52,315 bases of DNA from Clostridiales bacterium (GTDB lineage: Bacteria > Bacillota > Clostridia > Oscillospirales > Oscillospiraceae), in assembly GCA_902363045.1 (NCBI GenBank), contig CABIYX010000006.1:1-52315 (forward strand), written 5' to 3'. Below are positions 1 through 7,800 of the stretch, piece after piece. The notes beneath the pieces were generated by a model. It saw only the letters and a list, made by a program, of their open reading frames with translations. It was not told the DNA's origin and did no database searches. Within the stretch, counting starts at the first letter, position 1, and the number at the start of each line of letters is the position of its first letter. The translations under genes were made by a program, and so were the position numbers.

Positions 1-38
1 TGCATCTGTCAAGTAAAAGTAGACACAAAAAAGCGCAG

Positions 39-962
39 CTAACAGAAGCCCAGTTCGGTCCTGTACTGAACTGGGCTTCTATAGCCCAAAGCAGCAGCCA
101 GACGGCGGTTATTGAAGAAGTCGACGTAGGAGTCCAACAGAGCTGGAACATCTTTTGCGTGGGCCAGATCGAAGTCGAGGAACAATTCTTCTTTGATCCA
201 TCCGTTCAAAGCTTCTATGATCGGGTTATCTGTTGGAGTTCCTACTCGCGACATGGAGCGAAGTATGTTATAATCCTTGTGGGCCTGGCAAAAAGCCCGT
301 GAAGAGTAGACAGCTCCCTGGTCGGTGTGGAAGACTACCTGGGACGTCTGCTCTTCTCTTTTGTCCATAAGCTGTTTGAGCACATCGAGACAATGATAGT
401 AAGGTTTGTTGCTTCCTTTCGTCGATGTTACGCTATGAGCCAGGATCTCATTATTGAAGGTATCCAACAGAATGGTCCATTCCCACTCCACACCGTTTAC
501 CCGAAATTCGGTCATATCAGACACAACGATCTGCAAAGGCGCCGCTGTATTCCAGCGGCCTCGAACTTCGTTAGGAAACTGAACGCTTTCCTCTCCGGGC
601 GGCTTATACCTGTATTTTCTGGCTTTAGAGCGTATTCCAGCGGCTTTACAGCACTGGTGTGCCAGATGGTGTGAAAACACCCAGCCAGTTTCCTGAAACA
701 CATCGTTTGCCAGACGATGATACCCGTGAGAAGGATGTTTGTCATGTGCCTTTAGAAGGAACTCTGTCAGCAAGATCCTGTCCCGTTCATATCGATTCGG
801 CTGTCCTTGCCGGGCTTTCCATTTGTAATAACCGGATCGATTCACTCCCATAAGCTTACACAGAAAATCTATTGGATACTTCACTTTGAGTTCTTCGATG
901 ACTTCGTATTCTTTTCGCTGCCAGTAACGTACTCCTTGTTTGCACCAGCTCCTTCCACCCAA
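39..962 (-). CDS. IS3-family transposase OrfB (DDE integrase domain)
   Basis: OrfB is 307 residues as read from a TTG at 962, but is probably made mainly as the C-terminal part of a frameshifted OrfAB. A HTH_21-type region (residues 55-115, with the HGYHRLA motif near 80) precedes an rve integrase core. The catalytic residues are visible: D149 in VVSDMTEF, D214 in FHTDQGAVYS and E250 in DNPIIEALNG. The D214-E250 spacing is 35 residues, the classic D(35)E arrangement. No stop or frameshift breaks the domain, so the enzyme looks functional. It acts on the terminal repeats of the element to cut and join DNA. Confidence 0.92.
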   Translation of the reverse strand: MGGRSWCKQGVRYWQRKEYEVIEELKVKYPIDFLCKLMGVNRSGYYKWKARQGQPNRYERDRILLTEFLLKAHDKHPSHGYHRLANDVFQETGWVFSHHLAHQCCKAAGIRSKARKYRYKPPGEESVQFPNEVRGRWNTAAPLQIVVSDMTEFRVNGVEWEWTILLDTFNNEILAHSVTSTKGSNKPYYHCLDVLKQLMDKREEQTSQVVFHTDQGAVYSSRAFCQAHKDYNILRSMSRVGTPTDNPIIEALNGWIKEELFLDFDLAHAKDVPALLDSYVDFFNNRRLAAALGYRSPVQYRTELGFC

Positions 963-1261
963 TATCCTTTTTTTAACCGGGCTATTTCCACCTCTTGTTT
1001 GGCCACGATGAGGCGGAGCCGTTCCACTTCACTCAATGACTTGCTTGTATGAAGCGCGGCATACGGATTGCCATTTCGCGGCTCTAGTGCATCTTCTCCC
1101 TCTGTTATATATTTCTTTACCCATGCGCACACCAAACTATTGCTGATAGAATATTGCCGTTCAATTTCACAAACCGGAATATGTTCTTCCAAATGAAGCT
1201 TTATTATCTTCATTTTTTCTTCTTTGCTCCATTTTCGATGCGGAATCCCTTTCTTCCCCAT
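881..1261 (-). CDS. IS3-family transposase OrfA (helix-turn-helix subunit)
   Basis: This 126-residue protein has an N-terminal helix-turn-helix of the IS3 OrfA type (roughly residues 10-55, containing WSKEEKMKIIKLHLEEHIPV). A charged, probably coiled-coil segment follows (residues 75-97, ending VARLKK-like). It binds the terminal repeats. The reading frame passes through A AAA AAA (974-968), where ribosomes can slip by -1 into OrfB. The in-frame continuation after the slip site is a short tail ending at 881. The coding DNA is clearly AT-richer than the chromosomal genes that follow, in keeping with a mobile element. Confidence 0.88.
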   Translation of the reverse strand: MGKKGIPHRKWSKEEKMKIIKLHLEEHIPVCEIERQYSISNSLVCAWVKKYITEGEDALEPRNGNPYAALHTSKSLSEVERLRLIVAKQEVEIARLKKGYWVEGAGANKEYVTGSEKNTKSSKNSK

Positions 1262-1296
1262 CTTTTCACCTCTATTCCTATTTTAACAGATATGAA

Positions 1297-1335
1297 AAAA
1301 GTAGACACTCACCCGCTTTGTGAGTGTCTACTTTT
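1297..1335. repeat. 16-bp perfect hairpin inside the IS right end
   Basis: AAAAGTAGACACTCAC (1297-1312) is exactly complementary to GTGAGTGTCTACTTTT (1320-1335), with a 7-base loop. The outer arm is the right terminal inverted repeat itself, so the terminal repeat core is present twice in opposite orientation at this end. It could block read-through transcription into the transposase or be part of the transposase binding site. It lies between the OrfA start (1261) and the element edge, where the transposase promoter is expected. Confidence 0.75.
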
Positions 1336-1576
1336 AGCTTACCAGATGCAAGCCATAATAAATACCTTCCTTTCTTTGTTGATCGTTTCTGCCTGCTAAT
1401 TTTACTTTTCATAAAGACCTCCTTACTCTCTACTGCCACTTTTTCTCGGTTTCGCAACCAAAAATCTGATGGTCCATTTGATTCGCCATATTATCTAAAC
1501 TAATTAGCTTAGTGTCCTTATGATACTATACATATAAGCTTAGCTCAAGCGTTTTGAAAGAAATATTATTAAATAA

Positions 1577-1621
1577 ATTTGCTTAGATTATCTTGACAAA
1601 ACTAAGCAAATATGCTATGTT
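1577..1621 (+). promoter_or_regulatory. Promoter and palindromic operator of the Xre regulator gene
   Basis: TTGACA (1593-1598), a 17-base spacer and TATGTT (1616-1621) form a good sigma-A promoter. It lies inside a perfect inverted repeat, ATTTGCTTAG (1577-1586) and CTAAGCAAAT (1602-1611), whose arms flank the -35 box and reach to just before the -10. Further GCTTAG half-sites occur upstream at 1507-1512 and 1538-1543. The Xre protein encoded at 1657 is the obvious candidate to bind these sites and repress itself. The rest of 1351-1576 is AT-rich and I see no gene in it. Confidence 0.75.
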
Positions 1622-1656
1622 TCGAATAAGAACAATCATAGACTGGAGTTGGTTAC

Positions 1657-2145
1657 ATGGCGATTGGTGAACGAATTCACTTTTTCCGTCTCCTGCGGGG
1701 GATGACACAAAAATATCTCGGTATGGCGCTGGGCTTCCCGGAGAAGTCTGCTGATGTACGCCTTGCACAGTACGAAACAGGATCAAGAACCCCAAAGGCA
1801 GACCTGACCGCTGCCCTGGCTGAGGTACTAGATGTCTCACCCCATGCGCTTTCTGTCCCGGATATAGACTCCTATGTAGGGCTGATGCACACCTTGTTCA
1901 CCCTTGAGGATAACTATGGGCTCAAGGTCAGCGAGATGGATGGAGAAGTCTGCTTGAAGGTCGATGTTCGGAAGAACAAGGACTCCGCCCGGCTGCACGA
2001 GATGCTCTGGACCTGGCGGGAACAGGCCGCCAAGTTGGAGGCCGGAGAGATCTCCCAGGAGGAGTACGACAGCTGGCGCTACCACTACCCGGAGTACGAC
2101 AGCAGCCAAATCCGCATCAAGATGCCGCCGGAGGGTCTGATCTAA
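1657..2145 (+). CDS. Xre-family (Cro/CI-type) transcriptional regulator
   Basis: This 162-residue protein has an N-terminal helix-turn-helix of the Xre type at residues 4-65 (GERIHFFRLLRGMTQKYLGM, then the recognition region ending in the YETGSRTPKADL motif). An acidic C-terminal domain of about 90 residues has no motif I can name. The start at 1657 has GGAG at 1645-1648 with an 8-base spacer. Proteins of this kind are common in integrated elements of Firmicutes, usually as autorepressors, and the palindromic operator over its promoter agrees with that. It stands alone between an IS and the guaA 3' end, which suggests it is a survivor of a decayed element. Its targets beyond itself are unknown. 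Confidence 0.8.
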   Translation: MAIGERIHFFRLLRGMTQKYLGMALGFPEKSADVRLAQYETGSRTPKADLTAALAEVLDVSPHALSVPDIDSYVGLMHTLFTLEDNYGLKVSEMDGEVCLKVDVRKNKDSARLHEMLWTWREQAAKLEAGEISQEEYDSWRYHYPEYDSSQIRIKMPPEGLI

Positions 2146-2222
2146 CCCCCTCACTTGTAGGCCACGGGAAAGGTCATTTGTTGCACAAAATCAGAAAATT
2201 CAGATAAATGAGAGCAAAATAA

Positions 2223-2262
2223 AAAAGGTCTAACTGATCAGCAAAAATCAGTTAGACCTTTT
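2223..2262. terminator. Bidirectional intrinsic terminator
   Basis: AAAAGGTCTAACTGA (2223-2237) pairs perfectly with TCAGTTAGACCTTTT (2248-2262) around a 10-base loop. A longer T-run follows on the minus strand than on the plus strand. It can therefore end both the Xre gene (rightward) and leftward transcription coming from guaA or from the remnant reading frame at 2294-2386. Confidence 0.85.
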
Positions 2263-2293
2263 ACTTATGAATAAAAAGATGAGGATTTTTAGG

Positions 2294-2386
2294 CTACTCG
2301 CAAGCCACCCGATTTTTCTTTTCAAACTCAATAAATCGGGATTTGACGAGTGCTATCAATCTGCTATCAAATGGAGAATTTGAAAA
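2294..2386 (-). pseudogene. Possible C-terminal remnant of a site-specific recombinase gene
   Basis: On the minus strand an open frame runs from 2386 to a TAG at 2294-2296 and reads FSNSPFDSRLIALVKSRFIE followed by FEKKNRVACE. It has no start codon, and a TGA lies just upstream in frame. The basic, helical look and its position immediately beside the guaA 3' end would suit the last residues of a tyrosine recombinase left after an element decayed, but the identification is only suggestive. The direct repeat TGCTATCAA occurs twice inside it (2351-2359 and 2362-2370). Confidence 0.25.
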
Positions 2387-2438
2387 TCAAAAACCCAGTG
2401 TTTATGCGCCTTTGCGGGCCCTCACATCCACTTTTTGC

Positions 2439-3728
2439 TTATTCCCACTCAATCGTGCCAGTGGGCTTCGGGGTCAGGTCGAACAGACAGCGGTTGACGC
2501 CCTTGACCTCAGAGGTGATGCGGGCGGTGATATGCTGGAGTAGGTCGAAGGGTACATTCTCCACAGTGGCGGTCATGGCGTCCACGGTATTGACCGCGCG
2601 GATGATCACGCACCACTCGTCCGCGCGCTTATTGTCACGGACGCCGACGGACTTGATGTCGGGGATCGCGGTAAAATACTGCCACACCTTGCCCTCCAGG
2701 CCGTTCTTGGCGAACTCCTCGCGGAGAATGGCGTCGGACTCCCGGACGGCCTCCAGGCGGTCGCGGGTGATGGCGCCCAGGCAGCGCACACCCAGGCCGG
2801 GGCCGGGGAAGGGCTGGCGGTACACCATGGAATCGGGGAGACCCAGGGCCTTGCCGCAGGCGCGGACCTCGTCCTTGAACAGCATCTTCAAAGGCTCCAC
2901 CAGCTGGAAGTCCAGATCCTCCGGCAGGCCGCCCACGTTGTGGTGGCTCTTGACCGCCCTCACAGTCTTGGTGCCGGACTCGATGACGTCGGGATAAATG
3001 GTGCCCTGGCCCAGGAACTTGATCCCCTCCAGCTTGCGGGCCTCCTCCTCAAACACACGGATGAACTCCGCGCCGATGATCTTGCGCTTCCGCTCCGGAT
3101 CGGCTACGCCGGCCAGCTTGTCCAGGAAGCGGTCCACGGCGTCCACATAGATGAGGTTGGCGTCCATCTCGTCCCGGAACACCTTGACCACCTGCTCGGG
3201 CTCGCCCTTGCGCAGCAGACCGTGGTTCACATGGACGCAGGTCAGCTGCTTGCCGATGGCCTTGATGAGCAGAGCGGCCACGACGGAGGAATCCACACCG
3301 CCGGACAGAGCCAGAAGGACCTTCTTGTCACCCACCTGCTGGCGGATCAGCTCCACCTGGTCGGCGATGAAGTTCTCCATATTCCAGTTGGCCTGCGCGC
3401 CGCAGACCTGGAACACAAAGTTGCTCAGCGCTTCCTTGCGGGCCGCGGGATCCTCGGGCCAGGGCTGATCGCCCTTGTGGTCGGCCAGCAACACGGGCAC
3501 AGGAGCATTGTAGATCTCCTTGGCGGCGTCGATCTCCACACCGTCCACCACGCGGTTGGGGCCGCCGTTCAGGATGATGCCTTTCACGTTGGGCAGAGCG
3601 GCAAGCTCATCGGCGGTGATGTCGTGGGGGTGGATCTCACTGTAAACGCCTAGTGCGCGGATCTCACGGGCCAGACGGGGGTTCTCCTCACTGCCCAGAT
3701 CAAGTATCAGAATCATGTCCTGCTTCAT
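2439..3728 (-). CDS. guaA: GMP synthase lacking the glutaminase catalytic core
   Basis: GuaA converts XMP to GMP with ATP and an amide nitrogen. Normal bacterial GuaA is about 510-525 residues; this one is 429. The ATP-pyrophosphatase half is intact: the PP-loop LSGGVDSSVV is near residue 141, GLGVRCLGAI is present and the C-terminus is KPTGTIEWE. The N-terminal amidotransferase starts normally (ILDLGSEENPRLAREIRALG, IILNGGPN near residue 51). After APVPVL at residue 80, where GVCYGMQ with the catalytic Cys is expected, it reads LADHKGDQPWPEDPAARKEA and rejoins the family just before the ATP-PPase domain. About 85-100 residues carrying the Cys-His-Glu triad are absent. The reading frame is open, with AGGAGG eight bases before the ATG. 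It probably uses free ammonia; a separate glutaminase partner is an alternative. Confidence 0.92.
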   Translation of the reverse strand: MKQDMILILDLGSEENPRLAREIRALGVYSEIHPHDITADELAALPNVKGIILNGGPNRVVDGVEIDAAKEIYNAPVPVLLADHKGDQPWPEDPAARKEALSNFVFQVCGAQANWNMENFIADQVELIRQQVGDKKVLLALSGGVDSSVVAALLIKAIGKQLTCVHVNHGLLRKGEPEQVVKVFRDEMDANLIYVDAVDRFLDKLAGVADPERKRKIIGAEFIRVFEEEARKLEGIKFLGQGTIYPDVIESGTKTVRAVKSHHNVGGLPEDLDFQLVEPLKMLFKDEVRACGKALGLPDSMVYRQPFPGPGLGVRCLGAITRDRLEAVRESDAILREEFAKNGLEGKVWQYFTAIPDIKSVGVRDNKRADEWCVIIRAVNTVDAMTATVENVPFDLLQHITARITSEVKGVNRCLFDLTPKPTGTIEWE

Positions 3729-3757
3729 TGCAGCGCCTCCTATTTTTTGTATGACTC

Positions 3758-3786
3758 ATAGTACCACAATTCGGGTGGTTTCGCAA
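3758..3786 (-). promoter_or_regulatory. Promoter of guaA
   Basis: On the minus strand TTGCGA (3786-3781), a 17-base spacer and TACTAT (3763-3758) precede guaA. The predicted leader is short, about 25 bases, and ends in the AGGAGG ribosome binding site. No riboswitch-like structure fits between promoter and start codon. Confidence 0.65.
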
Positions 3787-3936
3787 GTTATTGTGCCTTT
3801 CAGCATGGATAAAATGCGTAGATCTTAGGACGGGGTTCCTAGTATAGTTTGACAAAATTGAAGCGGGGGAGGGGAGCGGTCCTGCCAGCAGCCAGGTTTC
3901 CCCACCGAATTTTACAAAGCTTTTACGGTAAGCTGC

Positions 3937-3965
3937 TTGTTTGGACCGGAAAAAAAGGATATACT
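3937..3965 (+). promoter_or_regulatory. Promoter of the 26-codon ORF
   Basis: TTGTTT (3937-3942), 17 bases and TATACT (3960-3965) form a sigma-A-like promoter. Transcription would begin near 3972, only about nine bases before the ribosome binding site of the small ORF at 3994. Confidence 0.55.
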
Positions 3966-3993
3966 GACAGACGAAAAGAAGGAGGTGAGTGCG

Positions 3994-4074
3994 ATGGGAT
4001 TTGAGTGGAAGGCCGCTGAGGATTTGGAGGACCTGATCTACGAGTGTAAGGAGGTCTCTGCCAGCGAGCGGTAA
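3994..4074 (+). CDS. Small acidic protein, 26 residues, unknown function
   Basis: The ORF reads MGFEWKAAEDLEDLIYECKE followed by VSASER. A very strong GGAGGTG (3981-3987) lies six bases before the ATG. It has its own promoter (3937-3965) and an intrinsic terminator at 4098-4122, so the whole transcript would be about 150 bases. The peptide is acidic, has one cysteine, no membrane segment and no signal peptide, and looks like one amphipathic helix. I do not recognise the family. It lies between divergent guaA and a convergent Ig-like protein gene. The RNA itself could alternatively be the functional product. Confidence 0.65.
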   Translation: MGFEWKAAEDLEDLIYECKEVSASER

Positions 4075-4097
4075 GAGAAGCAGCCCCAAATTTCAGG

Positions 4098-4122
4098 ACC
4101 ACACCATAGGGTGTGGTTTTTT
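4098..4122 (+). terminator. Intrinsic terminator of the 26-codon ORF
   Basis: ACCACACC (4098-4105), loop ATAG and GGTGTGGT (4110-4117) are followed at once by a T-run (4117-4122). The hairpin ends just before the stop codon of the convergent gene at 4128. Confidence 0.85.
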
Positions 4123-4127
4123 GCGTT

Positions 4128-4682
4128 TTATGGGGATGAGGTGGGAAGGGTATAGTTCCCGTCCAGGATCTCCAGCCCGGTGTACGAGGCATAGAGGGGG
4201 AGATCCTTCCGGGGGCGCTCATCTTCGGGGGCCTGCGTCCAGTACCCAAAGGAGAGCCGGTACTGGCCGTCCGGAAGTCTCCTGAATTGGGAGAGGCGGA
4301 CCTGTCCCTCGATCTCCTCGACCGGGTCCAGCTCCAGACCTACCCCGGCGGAGGTATACGGCTCATAGGGCACATTGTACCAGGTCCCATTCAGTAAGAC
4401 GTCCAGCCCGGGTTCCAGATAGAGCGCGGCATCCTGATCCACCGAGCCGCCGGATTCCACCGAAAGGCCGCTGCGGTTCACCACAGTCATGGAGAGGGTA
4501 TGGCCGCGGTGGGTGTCCAAGTACAGTTCCAGGCCGGGGAGGCTATCCAGCGTCTCAGCTGGCATCAGCGCCCCGGCATCCAGACGGACCGGACGGGAGG
4601 ACCACAGACAGGCGCCGATCAGGGCGGTCAACAGGGCCAACAGGATCAGCCCGCCGGCGTACTGCTTCAAAAGCTGCTTCAT
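4128..4682 (-). CDS. Membrane-anchored protein with bacterial Ig-like domain
   Basis: This 184-residue protein has an N-terminal membrane segment at residues 9-27 (GGLILLALLTALIGACLW), which may be an uncleaved anchor or a lipoprotein signal (LIGAC). The rest looks like a small beta-sandwich. MTVVNRSG, EPGLDVLLNGTWYNVPYEPY and the closing LPDGQYRLSF pattern match the Ig-like domain (Big_14-type) found in many Firmicute surface proteins. It probably sits on the outer face of the cytoplasmic membrane. GGAGGTGG precedes the ATG by several bases. It follows carB at some distance and appears to be its own unit. Its ligand or partner is unknown. Confidence 0.7.
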   Translation of the reverse strand: MKQLLKQYAGGLILLALLTALIGACLWSSRPVRLDAGALMPAETLDSLPGLELYLDTHRGHTLSMTVVNRSGLSVESGGSVDQDAALYLEPGLDVLLNGTWYNVPYEPYTSAGVGLELDPVEEIEGQVRLSQFRRLPDGQYRLSFGYWTQAPEDERPRKDLPLYASYTGLEILDGNYTLPTSSP

Positions 4683-4769
4683 AAGGCTCCACCTCCAGGT
4701 TATATGCTATCTAGTCAGGCGTTTTAACGGCCGAAAAGTTCCGCAGGGGAGGGGAGAGGCGGATAACAG

Positions 4770-4801
4770 TTCTCCCCGGGCCCGCTGGGGCCCGGGGAGA
4801 A
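4770..4801. terminator. GC-rich hairpin downstream of carB
   Basis: TTCTCCCCGGGCCC (4770-4783) pairs perfectly with GGGCCCGGGGAGAA (4788-4801), loop GCTG. It lies a few bases after the carB stop. No T-run follows on the minus strand, so it is either a weak or factor-assisted terminator or an mRNA 3'-end stabiliser for the carAB transcript. Confidence 0.55.
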
Positions 4802-4806
4802 AAGGA

Positions 4807-7800
4807 TCAGATCTTGGTGATGTCGATGGGGGTCAGGTCCTCGCTGCGGCTCTGCTCCCGGACGGTGAGGACGGCCCGGGCGGTGTCGATGGCGGTGACG
4901 CAGGCCACGGAGTGCTCCACGGCGGAGCGGCGGATCTTGAAGCCGTCGCTGTCCTGCTTGCGGCCCTTGGTGGGGGTGTTGATGATCAGGTCCACAGTGC
5001 CGCTCTGGATCATATCCAGGATATTGGGGTGGGACTGGGAGACGCGGTTGACCCGCTTGCACTGAATGCCGGCCTCTGTGAGGGCGTCGCAGGTGCCGGA
5101 AGTGGCATAGATCTCCACGCCCATCTCCTCAAAGCCCCGGGCGATGCCGACCATTTCGGCCTTGTCCTCGTCCTTCACGGTGACGATGATCCGGCTGCCC
5201 CGCTTGGGTACCTTCAGACCGGCGCCCTTGAAGGCCTTCAGCAAGGCCTGGGGATAGGTCTCGGCCAGACCCAGCACCTCGCCGGTGGACTTCATCTCGG
5301 GGCCCAGGCCGGTGTCCACGTCGGTGAGCTTCTCGAAGGAGAACACGGGGGCCTTGACGGCGAAATAGCTGGCCTCACGGTACAGGCCGGTGCCGTAGCC
5401 CAGGTCCTTCAGCTTCTCGCCCAGCATGACCTTGGTAGCCAGGTCGATGACGGGCACGCCGGTCACCTTGGAGATATAGGGGATGGTGCGGGAGGAGCGG
5501 GGGTTGACCTCAATGACATAGATGTCGTCGTTGTAGAGGATATACTGGGCGTTGATCAGGCCAATGACGTTCAGGTGCTTGGCCATGTTCTTGGTGTGCT
5601 TCAGGATCAGCTCACGGTGCTTCTCCTCCAGGTTGATGGGGGGATAGACCGCGATGGAGTCTCCGGAGTGGACGCCGGCCCGCTCCACGTGCTCCATGAT
5701 GCCGGGGATGAGGATGTCTTCCCCGTCAAACACGCCGTCCACCTCCAGCTCACGGCCCATGAGGTACTTGTCGATGAGGATGGGGTGCTCCTGAACGGTC
5801 AGGTTGATGATCCGCATGAACTCCTCAATGTTCCGGTCGGAGTAGGCGATCTCCATGCCCTGGCCGCCCAGAACGTAGGAGGGACGGACCAGAACGGGGT
5901 AGCCCAGCTCGTTGGCCGCCTGAAGGGCCTCCTGGGTGGTATAGACAGTGCGGCCCTTGGCGCGGGGGATGGCGCACTTCTCCAAAATCTCGTCAAAGCG
6001 CTCGCGGTCCTCGGCGGCGTCCACGCCGTCGGCGGAGGTGCCCAGGATCTGCACGCCCATCTCGGTCAGCGCCTTGGCCAGCTTGATGGCGGTCTGTCCA
6101 CCGAACTGGACCACAGCGCCCCAGGGCTTCTCCAGCTCCACGATGTTCTGCACGTCCTCAGCGGTCAGCGGCTCGAAGTACAGCTTGTCCGCCACGTCGA
6201 AGTCGGTGGAGACGGTCTCAGGGTTGTTGTTGATGATGATGGTCTCATAGCCCATGCGGCGGAAGGCCCACACGGAGTGGACGGAGCAGTAGTCAAACTC
6301 AATGCCCTGGCCGATGCGGATGGGGCCGGAGCCCAGCACCAGCACCTTCTTCTTGCCGGAGCCGTTGTCCACCGCCTCGTTCTCTCCGTCGTAGGTGGAG
6401 TAGTAGTAGGGGGTCTCGGCGTCGAACTCGGCGGCGCAGGTGTCCACCATCTTGAAGGAGGGGATGATGCCATACCGCTCCCGCAGGGCCTTCACCTGGG
6501 CCTGGGTCATGCCGCACAGGGCGCCGATGTAGCTGTCGGCGAAGCACATCTCCTTGGCGCGCTTCAGGGTGTCCATATCGGGCTCGCCCTTACAGGCCTT
6601 CAGCTCGTTCTCCATGTCGATGATCCGCTGGAAGCCGTCCAGGAACCAGATGTCCATCTTGGTGATGTGGTTGATCTTCTGGGGGGAGAAGCCGCGGCGC
6701 AGGGCCTCGGCCACCACGAAGAGCCGCTCGTCGGTGACCTGGACCAGCAGGTCCTCGATCTCGTCGGTGTACAGGTCCTCCAGCTTGTCCAGCTTCAGCG
6801 CCCGGACGTTCAGCTCCAGAGAGCGGATGGCCTTCATCAGCGCGCCCTCGAAGGAGTTGGCGATGGCCATGACCTCGCCGGTGGCCTTCATCTGGGTGCC
6901 CAGGGTGCGGCTGGCGGTAGTGAACTTGTCGAAGGGCAGGCGGGGGATCTTCAGCACGCAGTAGTCGATGGTGGGCTCGAAGCAGGCGGTGGTCTTGCCG
7001 GTTACCGCGTTGGGGATCTCGTCCAGGGTATAGCCCAGGGCCACCTTGGCGGCCACCTTGGCGATGGGGTAGCCGGTGGCCTTGGAGGCCAGGGCGGAGG
7101 AGCGGGACACACGGGGGTTGACCTCGATGACCGCGTACTCATAGCTGTCGGGGTTCAGGGCAAACTGCACGTTGCAGCCGCCCTCGATCTCCAGGGCGGA
7201 GATGATGTCCAGGGCGGCGGAGCGGAGCATCTGGAACTCCCGGTTGGCCAAGGTCTGGGTAGGAGCCACCACGATGGAGTCGCCGGTGTGGACACCCACA
7301 GGGTCGATGTTCTCCATGGAGCAGATGGTGATGACGTTGCCGGCGGAGTCCCGCATGACCTCGAACTCGATCTCCTTCCAGCCGGCGATGCACCGCTCGA
7401 TGAGCACCTCGTGGACCCGGGACAGGTTCAGGCCGCGGTCAGAGATCTCCCGCAGGGAGATCTCGTCATAGGCGATGCCGCCTCCGGAGCCGCCCAGGGT
7501 GTAGGCGGGACGGACGATCACGGGATAGCCGATCTCATTGGTGAAGGAGACAGCGTCCTCTACGGTGTTGACCACCTTGGAGGTGACGCAGGGCTGACCG
7601 ATGGATTCCATGCAGTCCTTAAAACCCTGGCGGTCCTCCGCCTTGTGGATGGAGGCGGGGTTGGTGCCCAGAAGGCGCACGCCGTACTTCTCCAGGGTGC
7701 CGTTCTCATACAGCGCCATAGCCAGATTTAGGCCGGTCTGGCCGCCCATGTTGGGCAGGAGGGCGTCGGGGCGCTCCTTTTCGATGACCTGGGTGATGGA

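Larger units (their letters stand above)
1..1350 (-). mobile_element. IS3-family insertion sequence, complete
   Basis: Two overlapping ORFs on the minus strand (OrfA, OrfB) lie between imperfect terminal inverted repeats. The left end (1-26) reads TGCATCTGTCAAGTAAAAGT and continues AGACAC. The reverse complement of the right end (1324-1350) reads TGCATCTGGTAAGCTAAAAG and continues TAGACAC. OrfB is in the -1 frame relative to OrfA, and a run of seven A residues (minus strand, 974-968) lies in the overlap, as expected for programmed -1 frameshifting that makes an OrfAB transposase. The left repeat begins at base 1, so the window may start exactly at the element's edge and no target duplication can be checked. 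Both ORFs look intact, so the element may still be mobile. Confidence 0.9.

Noticed and set aside
4489..7731. Plus-strand open frame of 1080 codons opposite carB
   Set aside because: It is the antisense shadow of a GC-rich gene: strongly biased to Gly, Val, Leu, Asp and His, without domains, and carB on the other strand is unmistakable.
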